A program made the translations under genes and the position numbers. The notes beneath the pieces are model-generated. The model saw nothing but the letters and a program-made list of their open reading frames with translations. It was not told where the DNA came from and ran no database searches. Below, piece after piece: positions 17,823-27,363 of a DNA stretch of 64,000 nt; position 1 is the stretch's first letter; every line of letters begins with the position of its first letter. Origin of the DNA: Candidatus Omnitrophota bacterium (GTDB lineage: Bacteria; Hinthialibacterota; Hinthialibacteria; Hinthialibacterales; JAKPRU01); assembly GCA_029570205.1 (NCBI GenBank), contig JAKQSI010000084.1:47046-111045 (forward strand), given 5' to 3'.

Positions 17823-20252
17823 CTATTCCTGCCAGGAAATCTTCAGTCCCAGATCCTCTGGTGGCTTGGGAATATAATACAAATCGAATTTGCACCACCC
17901 CGCGCCGCCGGGGATATCGTTAAGATACACTTTGGCCGTGAAATTGTTCTTCTCCGACGGCTGCTCCAGAATGAACGGGTGCATTGGACGGGATTCGATG
18001 TCTTTCGGAATCACCGTCACCCGTTCCGCCGGAAGCGGATTGAGGATTTTCGAATCGCTGAAATACATGTTGTCCCAAAGCAAATGCTCGATCTCCATGG
18101 CGCTTCCATGGATGCTTAAAACATCCATGCCGTCAACACGCGCCTCCAGGTGGAGAACGGGCACGGCCTGATCTGCGTATTCCGCAAGCACTTCCGCGTA
18201 TCGTTTCTGCTGCTCCGCGACCGCGATTTCAATTTCCTGACGAGAGGGGGCTTTTGCCAGGCGAGCCTCCGCCTTCTCGTGGTCCACCAGAATCTCATCG
18301 ACATTTTTCAACAACTGCTCGATTCCGAAAAGCTGGTACCGGAATCCGGGAGTACTTTTGAATTGATCCAGCGTACTTTTCAGTTGAACGGAAAGCGACG
18401 ACAGTTTTTCCCGATTCGATTCAACCGGGTCTTCCCGATATTGAAAATAAGCGAAGAACGTTTTCACATAGAGATTATTCGCCTGGATCAGCAGTCTGGT
18501 CAATTCGAGAGAATTGGCGACATTCTCGGCAAACTCCTGATCTTTGACTCGGGCCTGAATCGCCCGATATCGTTCCTGCATCTGTTTCGCGGTGTCCAGA
18601 CCGTAGTCCAGATCGTTCAGGGTCTTGGCGATCCACGGTTTGCAACTCAGATAAATCTTTCGCAGAAATTCGACATGCTCTTTTCCACCGTCGATGCTCG
18701 GATATCCCGGAGCCACAAACATGCCCACACGAATCAGCGGCAGGGAATTGAAAAATCCGTACGCCACCGGCTCGATATACAATCCATATTTATAGGCCAC
18801 CGGCGACATCAGGCAAATTTCCGCCATCTCCTTTGCCGCGTCTCGCCCGAAATAGATCGAGGCAAAATCCTCGGCAATCGTTCTGATATCCTCATTGTGA
18901 TCCCATTCCAGGCGGAACGCTGTGTAGGCAGTCAAGCCTTCGGTATCCCAGGTTTCTTTGCCGGGCATATCGAAACTTGCGCCTTTCAGGTTGCTGTCTT
19001 CCACATCCAGCATGGTTTGCAGACCGGCCTGATAATACGGACCGGGGTATGTCGGAAAGACGTTCCCTCCGGCGTGATAATCCATGGTCTCAAGCACCAC
19101 CATTGTGTTGTGAGGAGTGATATTCACCGTGGGGTTGTATCTCTGATACCACCAGCGGTCATTCTGGGTGAAACTCGGAATCAGGTAGAGATTCCGGGTC
19201 GGCACATCATTTGTAAATGTTCTTCGAAATATATCCGGTTGCGACTGTTGTTCGTAACAATTGGTGTTCCAGGTTCGTTGAAAGAGCAATTTATTGAATT
19301 CTCCGACTACAACATTCGCCAGCATTTTCACATAGGTGCGATACCGCTTCTCCAGACTCCAATCGCAATTCTCTCCCTGGTGCATCGGATCGAATGTTGT
19401 GTAATTTCCCCAGTAGGATTGTTCTTCCCCGGTGAAGCTGCACACACCGTCCAATTCAGGGACGGCCTGGAACAATCGGCGAAACTTGGCCTGCACGGCA
19501 TTCCAGAAACACGGGTCCGAGGGGGAAAGCGTGGCTCCGAATTCCTGAAGTATAGAGGGGTGATAGGTAAACTCCGTCCCGAACGCCAGGATTTTCAAAT
19601 GAACGGAATGGGCATACGCCGCCAATTCCCTTGTCTGTTCACGGAACTTCTCATTTTCCGTTCGTTCCGGTTCGGCATTCCATGGAACCAGTCGCAGGGG
19701 ATTCTCTCCGTAAACCGTATTGAGCCCGTAACGCAGGGCACGGTGGATATCCTCCCTGCTGTTGACCACCCGCCGCGTATATCGAATCTGCATGTCGGGT
19801 TCCTGCACAAGATTCAACTCCGGGATTGTGCCGAGAACACGCAGGCGATCCCAGATCCAATATAGCCCATAGATATCCCCTGGGACGGAACCTCCAGCCA
19901 CCACAACGATTCTCTTGCCGTCGCTCTCAACGGTTGCTATCTGATACCCTTCCGGGTGAATGCCGGTATCAAGCGAAATCAGGCCTTTCTTTGCAAGGGC
20001 CTCCACCTGACGGTTTCGGGAACCGTCGCCGACCAGGATGGTCCTCGGAAATTCCGCATCCTGCTCCTTCCCTTCCTGAAAACGGACTCCATGATTTTTT
20101 CCCAATTCCACAAGGTCCGTAAAAGCCAGTTTAATTCCTTCCTCCCGCCAATTTTCATCGGAGGCAACAATCCGCCATTCCTCCTGCGCCAAGACGGACT
20201 GCACAGATATCGCCAGGAAACACAACAACAACGGAATCCAAAAACGGTTCAT
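17823..20252 (-). CDS. Secreted glycoside-hydrolase-like protein (alpha-glucuronidase/GH20-N style)
   Basis: 809 residues with a signal peptide (hydrophobic residues 5-20, likely cut after VLAQ). The N-terminal 150 residues resemble the small domain found before the barrel in GH67/GH20-type enzymes (RTILVGDG, YQIATVESDGKRIVVVAGG, GDIYGLYWIWDRL). The central region, about 160-480, looks like a TIM barrel, with candidate acidic residues in GVCSFTGEEQSYWG and an aromatic-rich stretch (NDRWWYQRYN). The last 300 residues are helical and then beta-rich. I cannot assign a CAZy family with certainty. It probably acts on acidic or acetylated polysaccharide outside the cytoplasm. It lies about 200 bp upstream of the Tat Gfo/Idh gene on the same strand and may be co-expressed. 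Confidence 0.6.
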   Translation of the reverse strand: MNRFWIPLLLCFLAISVQSVLAQEEWRIVASDENWREEGIKLAFTDLVELGKNHGVRFQEGKEQDAEFPRTILVGDGSRNRQVEALAKKGLISLDTGIHPEGYQIATVESDGKRIVVVAGGSVPGDIYGLYWIWDRLRVLGTIPELNLVQEPDMQIRYTRRVVNSREDIHRALRYGLNTVYGENPLRLVPWNAEPERTENEKFREQTRELAAYAHSVHLKILAFGTEFTYHPSILQEFGATLSPSDPCFWNAVQAKFRRLFQAVPELDGVCSFTGEEQSYWGNYTTFDPMHQGENCDWSLEKRYRTYVKMLANVVVGEFNKLLFQRTWNTNCYEQQSQPDIFRRTFTNDVPTRNLYLIPSFTQNDRWWYQRYNPTVNITPHNTMVVLETMDYHAGGNVFPTYPGPYYQAGLQTMLDVEDSNLKGASFDMPGKETWDTEGLTAYTAFRLEWDHNEDIRTIAEDFASIYFGRDAAKEMAEICLMSPVAYKYGLYIEPVAYGFFNSLPLIRVGMFVAPGYPSIDGGKEHVEFLRKIYLSCKPWIAKTLNDLDYGLDTAKQMQERYRAIQARVKDQEFAENVANSLELTRLLIQANNLYVKTFFAYFQYREDPVESNREKLSSLSVQLKSTLDQFKSTPGFRYQLFGIEQLLKNVDEILVDHEKAEARLAKAPSRQEIEIAVAEQQKRYAEVLAEYADQAVPVLHLEARVDGMDVLSIHGSAMEIEHLLWDNMYFSDSKILNPLPAERVTVIPKDIESRPMHPFILEQPSEKNNFTAKVYLNDIPGGAGWCKFDLYYIPKPPEDLGLKISWQE

Positions 20253-20696
20253 GTGGGCAACCTTTCTGCATAATTGTGATCGGAAGGAGAGCCTCTATTA
20301 TGATTGAACTCACCTGGGGCAAAATCGGGCTATATTATGACAAGATCAGGCACAGGAAGAGGGAAGCGCCCCGAACACCGGATAACCATCTCCCGCAAAG
20401 ATTGCGAGTTGTCCTGAGCCTGTCGAAGGGCCATCCTTTTGAAAATTTCAGAAGCCGGTTTTTCTTGAATATCAGGATCTTCTCCGGTTTTTGACTTCGG
20501 GGTTTCATAATATATTTGAAAACAGCTACTTGTTCTGGGGGGATTCTATATGGCATTTGGAACAGGAAGGTGGTGGTCAAAAGATGATTTCTACGGTGGT
20601 CGCGATCCGGGAACAGGCAGGCGGTATACGGGCATGTATCCCGGCGGTGAACGACATGACCGGTTTTGGCCCCCCCGGAAGCCCCAAGCCGCTTTC
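20253..20696. other. Intergenic region with a short genome repeat
   Basis: No convincing gene. It holds a likely minus-strand promoter for the downstream glycoside-hydrolase-like gene (TTGCCC, 16 bp, TAATAG, ending about 45 bp before the ATG at 20252). It also holds the sequence TTGTCCTGAGCCTGTCGAAGG (20408-20428), a short element seen scattered in many bacterial genomes. A plus-strand ORF beginning at 20550 runs into the antisense of the next gene and is not annotated. Confidence 0.5.
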
Positions 20697-21842
20697 TCAC
20701 ACCTTTTCCCAGCATTTCCTTTCCGCCGAGCGATAAGCGATATCCATCACACGCTGAATTTCCGCTGCTTCCGGGATGGTCGGCGCGGCTTGTGCTTTTC
20801 CGGCGATAGCAGCCAGAAAATTGTGCAGACAGGCCACATGCGCCCGAAGCCAGCCGACATTGAGAGCGGGCGGATTGAACTTCCCGCCGGGATCGGGATA
20901 CCGGCTCACGGTCTCGATTTTTTTGAATCCCCGCATTCCGCCCATCGGTTCCCCCGGATCACGGGTGTCATAGACTTCCAGCCAGTTGGGGTCCATCAGG
21001 TTAAAACGGATGGCCCCCTTCTCTCCGTGGATCTCCACGCGAATCTCATCATTCGCGCCGGTGGCCAGTTTCGTGGCCTCCACCGTTCCAAGGGCCCCTT
21101 CCTGAGTTCGCAGACACATCACTACATGGTCATCTACATTCACAGGGACCATCTCCCCGGTTCGGGGATCGGGGCGTTCCGGGAACGCGATCAGGGTCGC
21201 CACTGCAACCTCCGCAAACGGGCCGATCAGCCAGTCAACCAGGTCCAAAACATGCGATCCAAGGTCGTACAATACTCCTCCGCCGCACTGGGACTTGTCC
21301 AATTTCCATCCCATCGGCTTGTTGGGATTGATGGAGCTCGCATGAAGATAACACGCGCGGAAACTCAGTACCCGTCCCAGAAAGCCCTCCTCCACCAGCA
21401 GCTTGGCGCGCATGGTGCAGGGATAAAAACGATTCTGTAGCGCAACTTGGGTAACCAGCCCCTCTCTGTATGTTTCCAGCGCATTCAGCATCGCCCGGCA
21501 GTCCTCATAGCTCGCCCCCAGCGGCTTATCGCAATACACATGCTTGCCCGCCCGGATCGCCTGGATTACCTGATCCCGGTGCAGAGCATTTGGCGTGCAA
21601 ACATGAATAATGTGGATATCCTCACGGGCAAGGAGTTCGGCATAGTCCGGCGTCGCAAACTCGAAACCGCCGATCCGCATCGCCTCCTCGATACTCTCCT
21701 TCCGACGCACACAAACCCCTTTCAATGTATATCGAAGAGGCGGTTCCGTATAAAAAAAGGGGATAGTCCGATAGGCGTAAGTATGGGTCTTCCCCATGAA
21801 TCCGAAACCGACAATCCCGACTCCATATTCCTGATCGCTCAC
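20697..21842 (-). CDS. Cytoplasmic Gfo/Idh/MocA family oxidoreductase
   Basis: 381 residues from the GTG at 21842, preceded by AAAGGAG at 8 nt; the upstream ATG codons lack a ribosome binding site. There is no Tat signal. The Rossmann motif GFGFMG lies near the N-terminus, and the catalytic motif appears as DKP (HVYCDKPLGAS), an accepted variant of EKP. The C-terminal domain has GGGVLYDLGSHVLDLVDWLIG, which includes the conserved His of family dehydrogenases. It is probably a sugar or inositol dehydrogenase acting with NAD(P). It is divergent from the Tat-exported family member at 22013, with about 170 bp between the two starts. Confidence 0.88.
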   Translation of the reverse strand: MSDQEYGVGIVGFGFMGKTHTYAYRTIPFFYTEPPLRYTLKGVCVRRKESIEEAMRIGGFEFATPDYAELLAREDIHIIHVCTPNALHRDQVIQAIRAGKHVYCDKPLGASYEDCRAMLNALETYREGLVTQVALQNRFYPCTMRAKLLVEEGFLGRVLSFRACYLHASSINPNKPMGWKLDKSQCGGGVLYDLGSHVLDLVDWLIGPFAEVAVATLIAFPERPDPRTGEMVPVNVDDHVVMCLRTQEGALGTVEATKLATGANDEIRVEIHGEKGAIRFNLMDPNWLEVYDTRDPGEPMGGMRGFKKIETVSRYPDPGGKFNPPALNVGWLRAHVACLHNFLAAIAGKAQAAPTIPEAAEIQRVMDIAYRSAERKCWEKV

Positions 21843-22012
21843 CCTGCCTGCTCCTTTCGTGATACCGAATTGAGGGGGTCTGTTCATCATCACAGAAGAC
21901 CGCTGGGACTCAAGGCCCGTTCTATGGTTCCCGTCCTGTGTATGCTATAGTCCTTCGCGTTTGTTGTGAAAAATCTCCGGACTTCAGCGGACAGCCGGTT
22001 CAGGAGCGGACA

Positions 22013-23260
22013 GTGACCAGTCAAAACAACGCGAAACCGGGAGCGAAATGCTCTCGCCGGGATTTTCTGGAACGAAGCGGCGCCGCCTTGGCGACTTCGA
22101 CGTTCGCAACTCGTTCCGCGCTTGCAGCCTATACACCCCCGAATAAGGTGCGGATCGGTGTGGTCGGCGGCGGATTTGGATGCAGTTTCCAATGGCATTT
22201 GCATCCCGATTGCCGGGTTGTGGCCGTTTCCGATCTTCTCCCGGAACGGCGGGAACGCCTGGTGAAGACCTACGGGTGCGACAAGGTCTATAACTCACTG
22301 GCAGAACTTGTGAAGGATAAAGATATCGACGCCGTGGCGATTTTTACGGATGGCCCCCTGCATGTGGAGCATGTGGCCGACGCCATGAAACACGGCAAAC
22401 ATGTTATCAGCGCTGTCCCCGCCGCTTACGGAACGATGGAACAGGCGGAAATGCTGGCGGATACGGTCAAGAAATACGGCTTGACTTACATGATGGCTGA
22501 AACCAGCTATTTCCAGCAGAAAACCATCTCCGTACGCCAGTTCCAGGAAGAAGGTAAATTCGGCGAGATTTTCTATTGCGAATCGGAATACCAGCATGAC
22601 GGCCTGGAAAGTATGTTTTTCGACAAAGACGGGAAAAGAACCTGGCGGTACGGTATGGCTCCCATGCACTATCCCACCCACTGCACGGCCCACCTGATCA
22701 GTGTCACCGGCGAGCGCCTCACCGAGGTGGTCTGCCATGGGTGGGGCGATGACAGCCCCATCCTGAAAGACAACGTATATCACAACCCGTTCTGGACCGG
22801 TTCCGCCATGTTCCGAACGGACCGGGGACACGGGTTCCGCGTCAATGTCTGGTGGAAAGGTGCGCATCGCGGATGCGAACGCGCGCAATGGATCGGAACC
22901 CAAATGAGCTTTTATTCCCCACATCCGAACGGTTACGGCGCCGTGATCATCCGCAAGGGCAATCAGACAGAAAAGGACGACGCGGGCTTTGTCAGGAATC
23001 TGCCGGAGTTTGAGGAATACCGGCAGCCGGAATGGTGGAAAACCGACATGCTGCCGGAACCGCTTCGGATCGAAACGGGCCACGAAGGATCGCACACATT
23101 TCTCACGCACGAATTCATCGAGTCCCTGACCCAGGGACGTCGCCCGAAAGTCGATGTCTATGAGGCGCTTGCCTACACCGTGCCGGGGATCATCGCTCAC
23201 CAATCGGCGCTTCAAGAAGGCGCTCTGTTGAAAATCCCACAGTTTGAACGCCCCGAATGA
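22013..23260 (+). CDS. Tat-exported Gfo/Idh/MocA-like protein lacking the catalytic EKP lysine
   Basis: 415 residues from the GTG at 22013, which has AGGAG six bases upstream and puts SRRDFLER at residues 14-21 as the twin-arginine motif. The Rossmann motif is GGGFG. Where other members have E-K-P, this protein reads HGKHVISAVPAAYG (about residues 127-140), so the catalytic Lys is missing. The rest of the fold is intact (AETSYFQQ, YGMAPMHYPTHCTAHLISVTGE, EGSHTFLTHEFIESL). It may bind a sugar or nucleotide without dehydrogenation, or use another residue, as in the glycosidase-like relatives of the family. A beta-propeller gene follows 20 bp later. Confidence 0.87.
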   Translation: MTSQNNAKPGAKCSRRDFLERSGAALATSTFATRSALAAYTPPNKVRIGVVGGGFGCSFQWHLHPDCRVVAVSDLLPERRERLVKTYGCDKVYNSLAELVKDKDIDAVAIFTDGPLHVEHVADAMKHGKHVISAVPAAYGTMEQAEMLADTVKKYGLTYMMAETSYFQQKTISVRQFQEEGKFGEIFYCESEYQHDGLESMFFDKDGKRTWRYGMAPMHYPTHCTAHLISVTGERLTEVVCHGWGDDSPILKDNVYHNPFWTGSAMFRTDRGHGFRVNVWWKGAHRGCERAQWIGTQMSFYSPHPNGYGAVIIRKGNQTEKDDAGFVRNLPEFEEYRQPEWWKTDMLPEPLRIETGHEGSHTFLTHEFIESLTQGRRPKVDVYEALAYTVPGIIAHQSALQEGALLKIPQFERPE

Positions 23261-23280
23261 TTCTCATAAGGAGATTACCC

Positions 23281-24315
23281 GTGCATACGGTAGTCAGAAT
23301 CTGCATTATCCTGCCTGTTCTTGTCGGCGCCCCTGCTCTTTGGGCACAGGATCAATCGGCTACGGATCTGCTGCGCGAGGTAGCCTTGAAGGGCTGGATC
23401 GCATACAGCGCGCGAAGCGAAAATGGAACATGGGATTTGTTTCTCTCGCGACCGGACGCATCGCATCGCCTGAACATCACCAACACTCCGGACTATGAGG
23501 AAATCGCGGCTCGTTTCTCGCCGGACAGCGCAAAAATCCTGTATCGCCGTCTGCCGAAAGGAACGCCCATCAATCACGACCTGTGGGGATTCGAGGGAGA
23601 ACTGTGCATCTCCGACTCTACCGGAGCCAATCCGCAAATCATCGGTAAAGACAAAGAATTTCCATGGGCATCCTGGTCTCCGGATGGTACGCAAATCCTT
23701 TGCCTGACACGGAAAGCCATTCAGATTGTGGATCTGGCCACGAAAAAGGTACTCCGTGAGTTTCCGCGACAGGGAATCTATCAGCAACTTTTCTGGTCGC
23801 CGGATGGAAAATGGTTTGTCGGCACGGGTAATGTCCAGGGCAAAAACTGGCGTGTCGTTCGAATGAATGCCGAAACAGGGGAACTCAATGTAGTCACCAA
23901 GACCCAGAGCTGTACACCGGACTGGTTTCCCGATTCCCTCCGAATAATTTATTCCACACGCCCCGAAGATCAAAAGAGCAATAACGGGTATGGGTGGACT
24001 CAGCTCTTTTTTGCCGATGGGAGCGGAGAAAATCCGCAGCTGATTTACGCCGAAGAAGGCTATCACATCTATAGTGGGACCGTATCCCCGGATGCCCAAT
24101 ATGTACTGTTCACCAAGTTGCCACAAGACGGCGGTGGAGCGGAAGGCTCCGGAGCTCCGGTGTATCTCATGCGCATGAGCGATGCTCCCACAATTCACGG
24201 CGAAAGCCCGGAACTTCGAAGTCGGTACCCCGACGCTAAGAACGGAACGATTGCACATTTATTCCAAGGATGGGAACCCTGTTGGACATACGCGGAAATC
24301 ATCAAAGAAAAGTAA
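23281..24315 (+). CDS. Exported TolB/WD40-like beta-propeller protein
   Basis: 344 residues from the GTG at 23281, preceded by AAGGAG at 7-8 nt; an upstream ATG at 23257 overlaps the previous gene. The signal peptide is cut near LWAQD. Repeated blades carry the typical SPD motif: FSPDSAKILY, WSPDGTQILCL, WSPDGKWFVGTG, DWFPDSLRIIYS, SPDAQYVLFT. Such propellers bind proteins or saccharides in the periplasm; no catalytic site is seen. It is in one transcription unit with the upstream Gfo/Idh-like gene and overlaps the next lipoprotein gene by 46 bp. Confidence 0.82.
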   Translation: MHTVVRICIILPVLVGAPALWAQDQSATDLLREVALKGWIAYSARSENGTWDLFLSRPDASHRLNITNTPDYEEIAARFSPDSAKILYRRLPKGTPINHDLWGFEGELCISDSTGANPQIIGKDKEFPWASWSPDGTQILCLTRKAIQIVDLATKKVLREFPRQGIYQQLFWSPDGKWFVGTGNVQGKNWRVVRMNAETGELNVVTKTQSCTPDWFPDSLRIIYSTRPEDQKSNNGYGWTQLFFADGSGENPQLIYAEEGYHIYSGTVSPDAQYVLFTKLPQDGGGAEGSGAPVYLMRMSDAPTIHGESPELRSRYPDAKNGTIAHLFQGWEPCWTYAEIIKEK

Positions 24316-24800
24316 CATCCCGAATCGCACAATCCCTGCACCGCTTCTTGACCGGTTGTCTACTTCTTTCCCTGTCACTGGCCCTCCATGGCTGCGGACA
24401 GAAAGCCGATTCCGGCGAAGACGCACAGGTCACCTCAATGGGTAGTTATGAGGTCACGGCAAAATTGTCGGAAATTCGAGGGGAGTTTCCAGATGATCCC
24501 CTGTACGATTACGCATACGTCATGAAATACGAGGTCATGCAGGTGCATCGCGGGACGATCGACTCCAACGTTATTTACGTCGGGCATTACAAACCGCTGA
24601 AACCACGGTCGGCCGTGGCCGATGTCCGTTCCGGCGAGATCGGCGGAAACCTGAAGACCTTCCGTGTCGGAGACACCCACCGGATCGCGCTGGAGGCTCC
24701 CATTGAGGACTATTTTATGGGCGGCATTATGAATCCATACTCCGAGGAATACTCCGGACCTGTGTACTGGGCTGTTTGGACCAACCTTGTGATTCAGTAA
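24270..24800 (+). CDS. Putative lipoprotein of unknown function
   Basis: 176 residues; the hydrophobic segment FLTGCLLLSLSLALHGCG contains a lipobox (LHGC) that would anchor the mature protein through Cys42. The chosen ATG overlaps the preceding propeller gene by 46 bp and lacks a strong ribosome binding site, so the true start may lie slightly downstream. The mature part reads like a small beta domain (YDYAYVMKYEVMQVHRGT, VIYVGHYKPLKPR, FRVGDTHRIALE). It ends 6 bp before the AlgI-like gene. The placement suggests a periplasmic accessory of polysaccharide O-acetylation; that is inference. Confidence 0.7.
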   Translation: MGTLLDIRGNHQRKVTSRIAQSLHRFLTGCLLLSLSLALHGCGQKADSGEDAQVTSMGSYEVTAKLSEIRGEFPDDPLYDYAYVMKYEVMQVHRGTIDSNVIYVGHYKPLKPRSAVADVRSGEIGGNLKTFRVGDTHRIALEAPIEDYFMGGIMNPYSEEYSGPVYWAVWTNLVIQ

Positions 24801-24806
24801 ACTTAC

Positions 24807-26207
24807 ATGATTTTCACATCACACATCTTTATTTTCTATTTCCTTCCGTTCGTTCTCCTGGTCTATTACTCACTTCCGGTGAAACGGAATTTCTTCCTGC
24901 TCGTTCTAAGTTACATTTTCTACGGCTGGTGGGACCCGCGCTTTGTTCTACTGATGTTTCTGGCCACGCTGGTGAACTACATTTGCGGCAGGATCATCGC
25001 CGCCGCGCCGGTAGGATCATCCAAACGGTACTGGGCTGTGTTTGCTTCTGTTGCGATCAGCCTGAGCATGTTGGGATTCTTCAAATACTTCATGTTCGTG
25101 CAGAACAACCTTAATTTCCTCCTGCAAATCCTCGGATCAAAGGTCTTCTCCATCTATCAGGTCACCCTCCCGATCGGAATCTCGTTTTACATTTTTCAGA
25201 GTTTGAGTTACACGGTCGATGTCTATCGCGGAACCTCCCCGCCGGTCCGCACCTTCTGGGACTTCGCCTGTTTTGTCGCGTTGTTTCCACAGTTGATCGC
25301 CGGACCGATTGTTCGATACAACACCATCGCGGATCAGCTGGCCTCCCGTGCGCACACCCTGGACAAATTCACCTCCGGCACCGCCCTCTTTATTCTCGGC
25401 TTTGCGAAAAAACTATTCCTTGCCAACATGATCGGTCAGGCCGCCGACGCGGCGTTCGGCGCCGAAACTCTGTGCGCATCCGATGCCTGGTTCGGCGTGG
25501 TCGCGTATGCCTTTCAAATCTATTTCGATTTCTCCGGCTACTCCGACATGGCTATCGGTCTCGGGCGAATGTTCGGGTTTGAATTCCCCCGGAACTTCGA
25601 TGCCCCCTATCTCGCCGACAGCATCACCGACTTCTGGCGACGATGGCATATTTCGCTATCCAGGTTCTTGCGCGACTACCTCTATATCCCCCTGGGAGGG
25701 AATCGAATCGGACCACGCCGTACCTATGTCAACCTGACTATCGTCATGCTCCTCGGCGGTCTTTGGCACGGCGCCAGCTGGGTATTTGTCATCTGGGGAG
25801 CCTACCACGGCCTTCTTCTTGCGTTTGAACGCTGGCGGGGAAAAGAAAGCCTCTACAACGTCCTGCCGAAACCTTTCCGCATTGCCATTACATTCGTTTT
25901 GGTACTATTCTCCTGGGTTCTGTTCCGGTGCCCCACCCTGGAAGGAGCCGTCCAATTCTTCAAGGCCATGTCCGGAATGGCTACAGCAGAAGGCGGTTCC
26001 GTTCTACTAGCCGGCGAATTATATACCCAGGGCAATTTCCTTATGATGGGATTGTGCGCCATCCTGGCCTTCCAGCCGGTTCAGGCATTCGACTGGGTTA
26101 AGAACCTGACTTGGGCCAGGATGTGTTTCCTGATTGTTCTCTTTTTCTTTACCCTTATGACGATGTCCGCTCAATCCTTCAATCCGTTCCTGTACTACCA
26201 ATTCTAG
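24807..26207 (+). CDS. MBOAT O-acyltransferase, AlgI/DltB-like
   Basis: 466 residues with about ten hydrophobic segments. The start MIFTSHIFIFYFLPF is typical of AlgI-type proteins. The family active-site region is present: DFWRRWHISLSRFLRDYLYIPLGGNR, then LLGGLWHGASWVFVIWGAYHG with the invariant His. It transfers acetyl groups from a cytoplasmic donor across the inner membrane. The next gene encodes the matching AlgJ/AlgX-like periplasmic acetylesterase-fold protein 10 bp downstream, making a two-gene acetylation cassette. No polysaccharide synthase is adjacent, so the polymer (secreted glycan, wall polymer or glycolipid) is unknown. Confidence 0.93.
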   Translation: MIFTSHIFIFYFLPFVLLVYYSLPVKRNFFLLVLSYIFYGWWDPRFVLLMFLATLVNYICGRIIAAAPVGSSKRYWAVFASVAISLSMLGFFKYFMFVQNNLNFLLQILGSKVFSIYQVTLPIGISFYIFQSLSYTVDVYRGTSPPVRTFWDFACFVALFPQLIAGPIVRYNTIADQLASRAHTLDKFTSGTALFILGFAKKLFLANMIGQAADAAFGAETLCASDAWFGVVAYAFQIYFDFSGYSDMAIGLGRMFGFEFPRNFDAPYLADSITDFWRRWHISLSRFLRDYLYIPLGGNRIGPRRTYVNLTIVMLLGGLWHGASWVFVIWGAYHGLLLAFERWRGKESLYNVLPKPFRIAITFVLVLFSWVLFRCPTLEGAVQFFKAMSGMATAEGGSVLLAGELYTQGNFLMMGLCAILAFQPVQAFDWVKNLTWARMCFLIVLFFFTLMTMSAQSFNPFLYYQF

Positions 26208-26217
26208 GAGAACCGAC

Positions 26218-27363
26218 ATGCCGCTGAACCGACCCAAGATGTTCTTCCTGAGTATGTCGTTTCTGCTCATCATTTTCAGCGTGCCGATCATTCAGTCCGT
26301 AATGGAATTGGCCCGTCACGAACGCCCGCAATGTATCGATATTCTGCTCCAGCCTCCTACGGCGGCGAATCTGCGACGATTCGAGAACGACCTGGAAAGA
26401 CTCAGCTGGTTCTCCCGGGAATTGCAGCCTCTCATGCGATACCTTCAATTCATCGTACTCAAAGACGCCGGAGAGAAAGCGCTCCTGGGGAAAGACGGCT
26501 GGTTCTTCTATAAAAGCGGCGTTCGTTACCTGACCGAACCATGGCCTCCCCGCGGGCATTCTTCGCAGAAATATGAAGATCCACTTCCCGCTATCCTCCG
26601 CTTCCGCGATGACCTTCTGGAACGCGGAATCCAGCTGCTCGTAATCCCCGCACCGAACAAATCCAGCATCTACCCTGAACAACTGACCTCACGGGCGAAA
26701 ACTATATCCGCTCCCGTTTACACGCACACCCTGCAGGTTATCGACCTGCTCCGCGCAAACAACGTCGATGTACTCGATTTATTTGATCTGTATTCCTCAC
26801 AGAAAAACGATTTTCTGTGCTACTTGCCGCAAGATACACACTGGTCACCGGAGGGTATGCGTTTCGCGGGAACCACCGTTGCAGAGATGCTTGTGAGCCG
26901 AAGCTGGATTACAAAAGGCGATAGCCAATTCGAACGGAAGATCATCCGCCTCCACCGGTACGGGGATATCCTTCGAATGTTGTCGAATCCCATGATTGAA
27001 CGTCTCTACTCCCCGGAGGAACTGAACTGTACTCAGGTTGTTCAATCGCAGAACGGCCGATTGTTCGCACCTCTACCGGATGCGGAAATTCTTGTAATGG
27101 GTGACAGCTTTCTCAGAATTTATGAACAGGACGAACCGAAATCCGCCGGATTTACAGCGCATCTCGCGTATGAATTGCAGCAACCGATTGCCGCGATCAT
27201 CATTGACGGCGGGGCATCCACGCTCGTTCGACAGCAACTCAGCCGGAAACCCGATCTATTGAAAAACAAGAAGGTCGTGATTTGGGAGTTTGTCGAACGG
27301 GATATCCGCTTCGGCCTTGAGGGCTGGAAAGTCGTTCCTCTACCTCACACCCCGGCTATTTAG
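26218..27363 (+). CDS. AlgJ/AlgX-like SGNH acetyltransferase domain protein
   Basis: 381 residues with an N-terminal membrane anchor (FFLSMSFLLIIFSVPII). Features of the alginate O-acetyltransferase family are LLGKDGWFFYKSG, LLVIPAPNKSSIYPEQL, the catalytic-type LPQDTHWSPEGM (Asp-His pair) and VMGDSFLRIY (nucleophile Ser in GDSF). It would accept acetyl groups from the MBOAT partner and place them on a periplasmic polysaccharide. The ATG follows AGGAGAACCGAC, a good ribosome binding site. Confidence 0.9.
   Translation: MPLNRPKMFFLSMSFLLIIFSVPIIQSVMELARHERPQCIDILLQPPTAANLRRFENDLERLSWFSRELQPLMRYLQFIVLKDAGEKALLGKDGWFFYKSGVRYLTEPWPPRGHSSQKYEDPLPAILRFRDDLLERGIQLLVIPAPNKSSIYPEQLTSRAKTISAPVYTHTLQVIDLLRANNVDVLDLFDLYSSQKNDFLCYLPQDTHWSPEGMRFAGTTVAEMLVSRSWITKGDSQFERKIIRLHRYGDILRMLSNPMIERLYSPEELNCTQVVQSQNGRLFAPLPDAEILVMGDSFLRIYEQDEPKSAGFTAHLAYELQQPIAAIIIDGGASTLVRQQLSRKPDLLKNKKVVIWEFVERDIRFGLEGWKVVPLPHTPAI

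Noticed and set aside
18150-19865. A 571-codon plus-strand ORF inside the glycoside-hydrolase-like gene
   Set aside because: It is antisense to a gene with a signal peptide and normal domain pattern and has no recognisable motif; long antisense frames are common in GC-rich coding sequence.
20550-21440. A 296-codon plus-strand ORF starting with ATG after GGGGGG, running antisense through the Gfo/Idh gene
   Set aside because: Only its first 49 codons are outside the antisense region, the peptide (MAFGTGRWWSKDDF...) shows no conserved pattern I recognise, and the rest mirrors a well-supported gene on the opposite strand.
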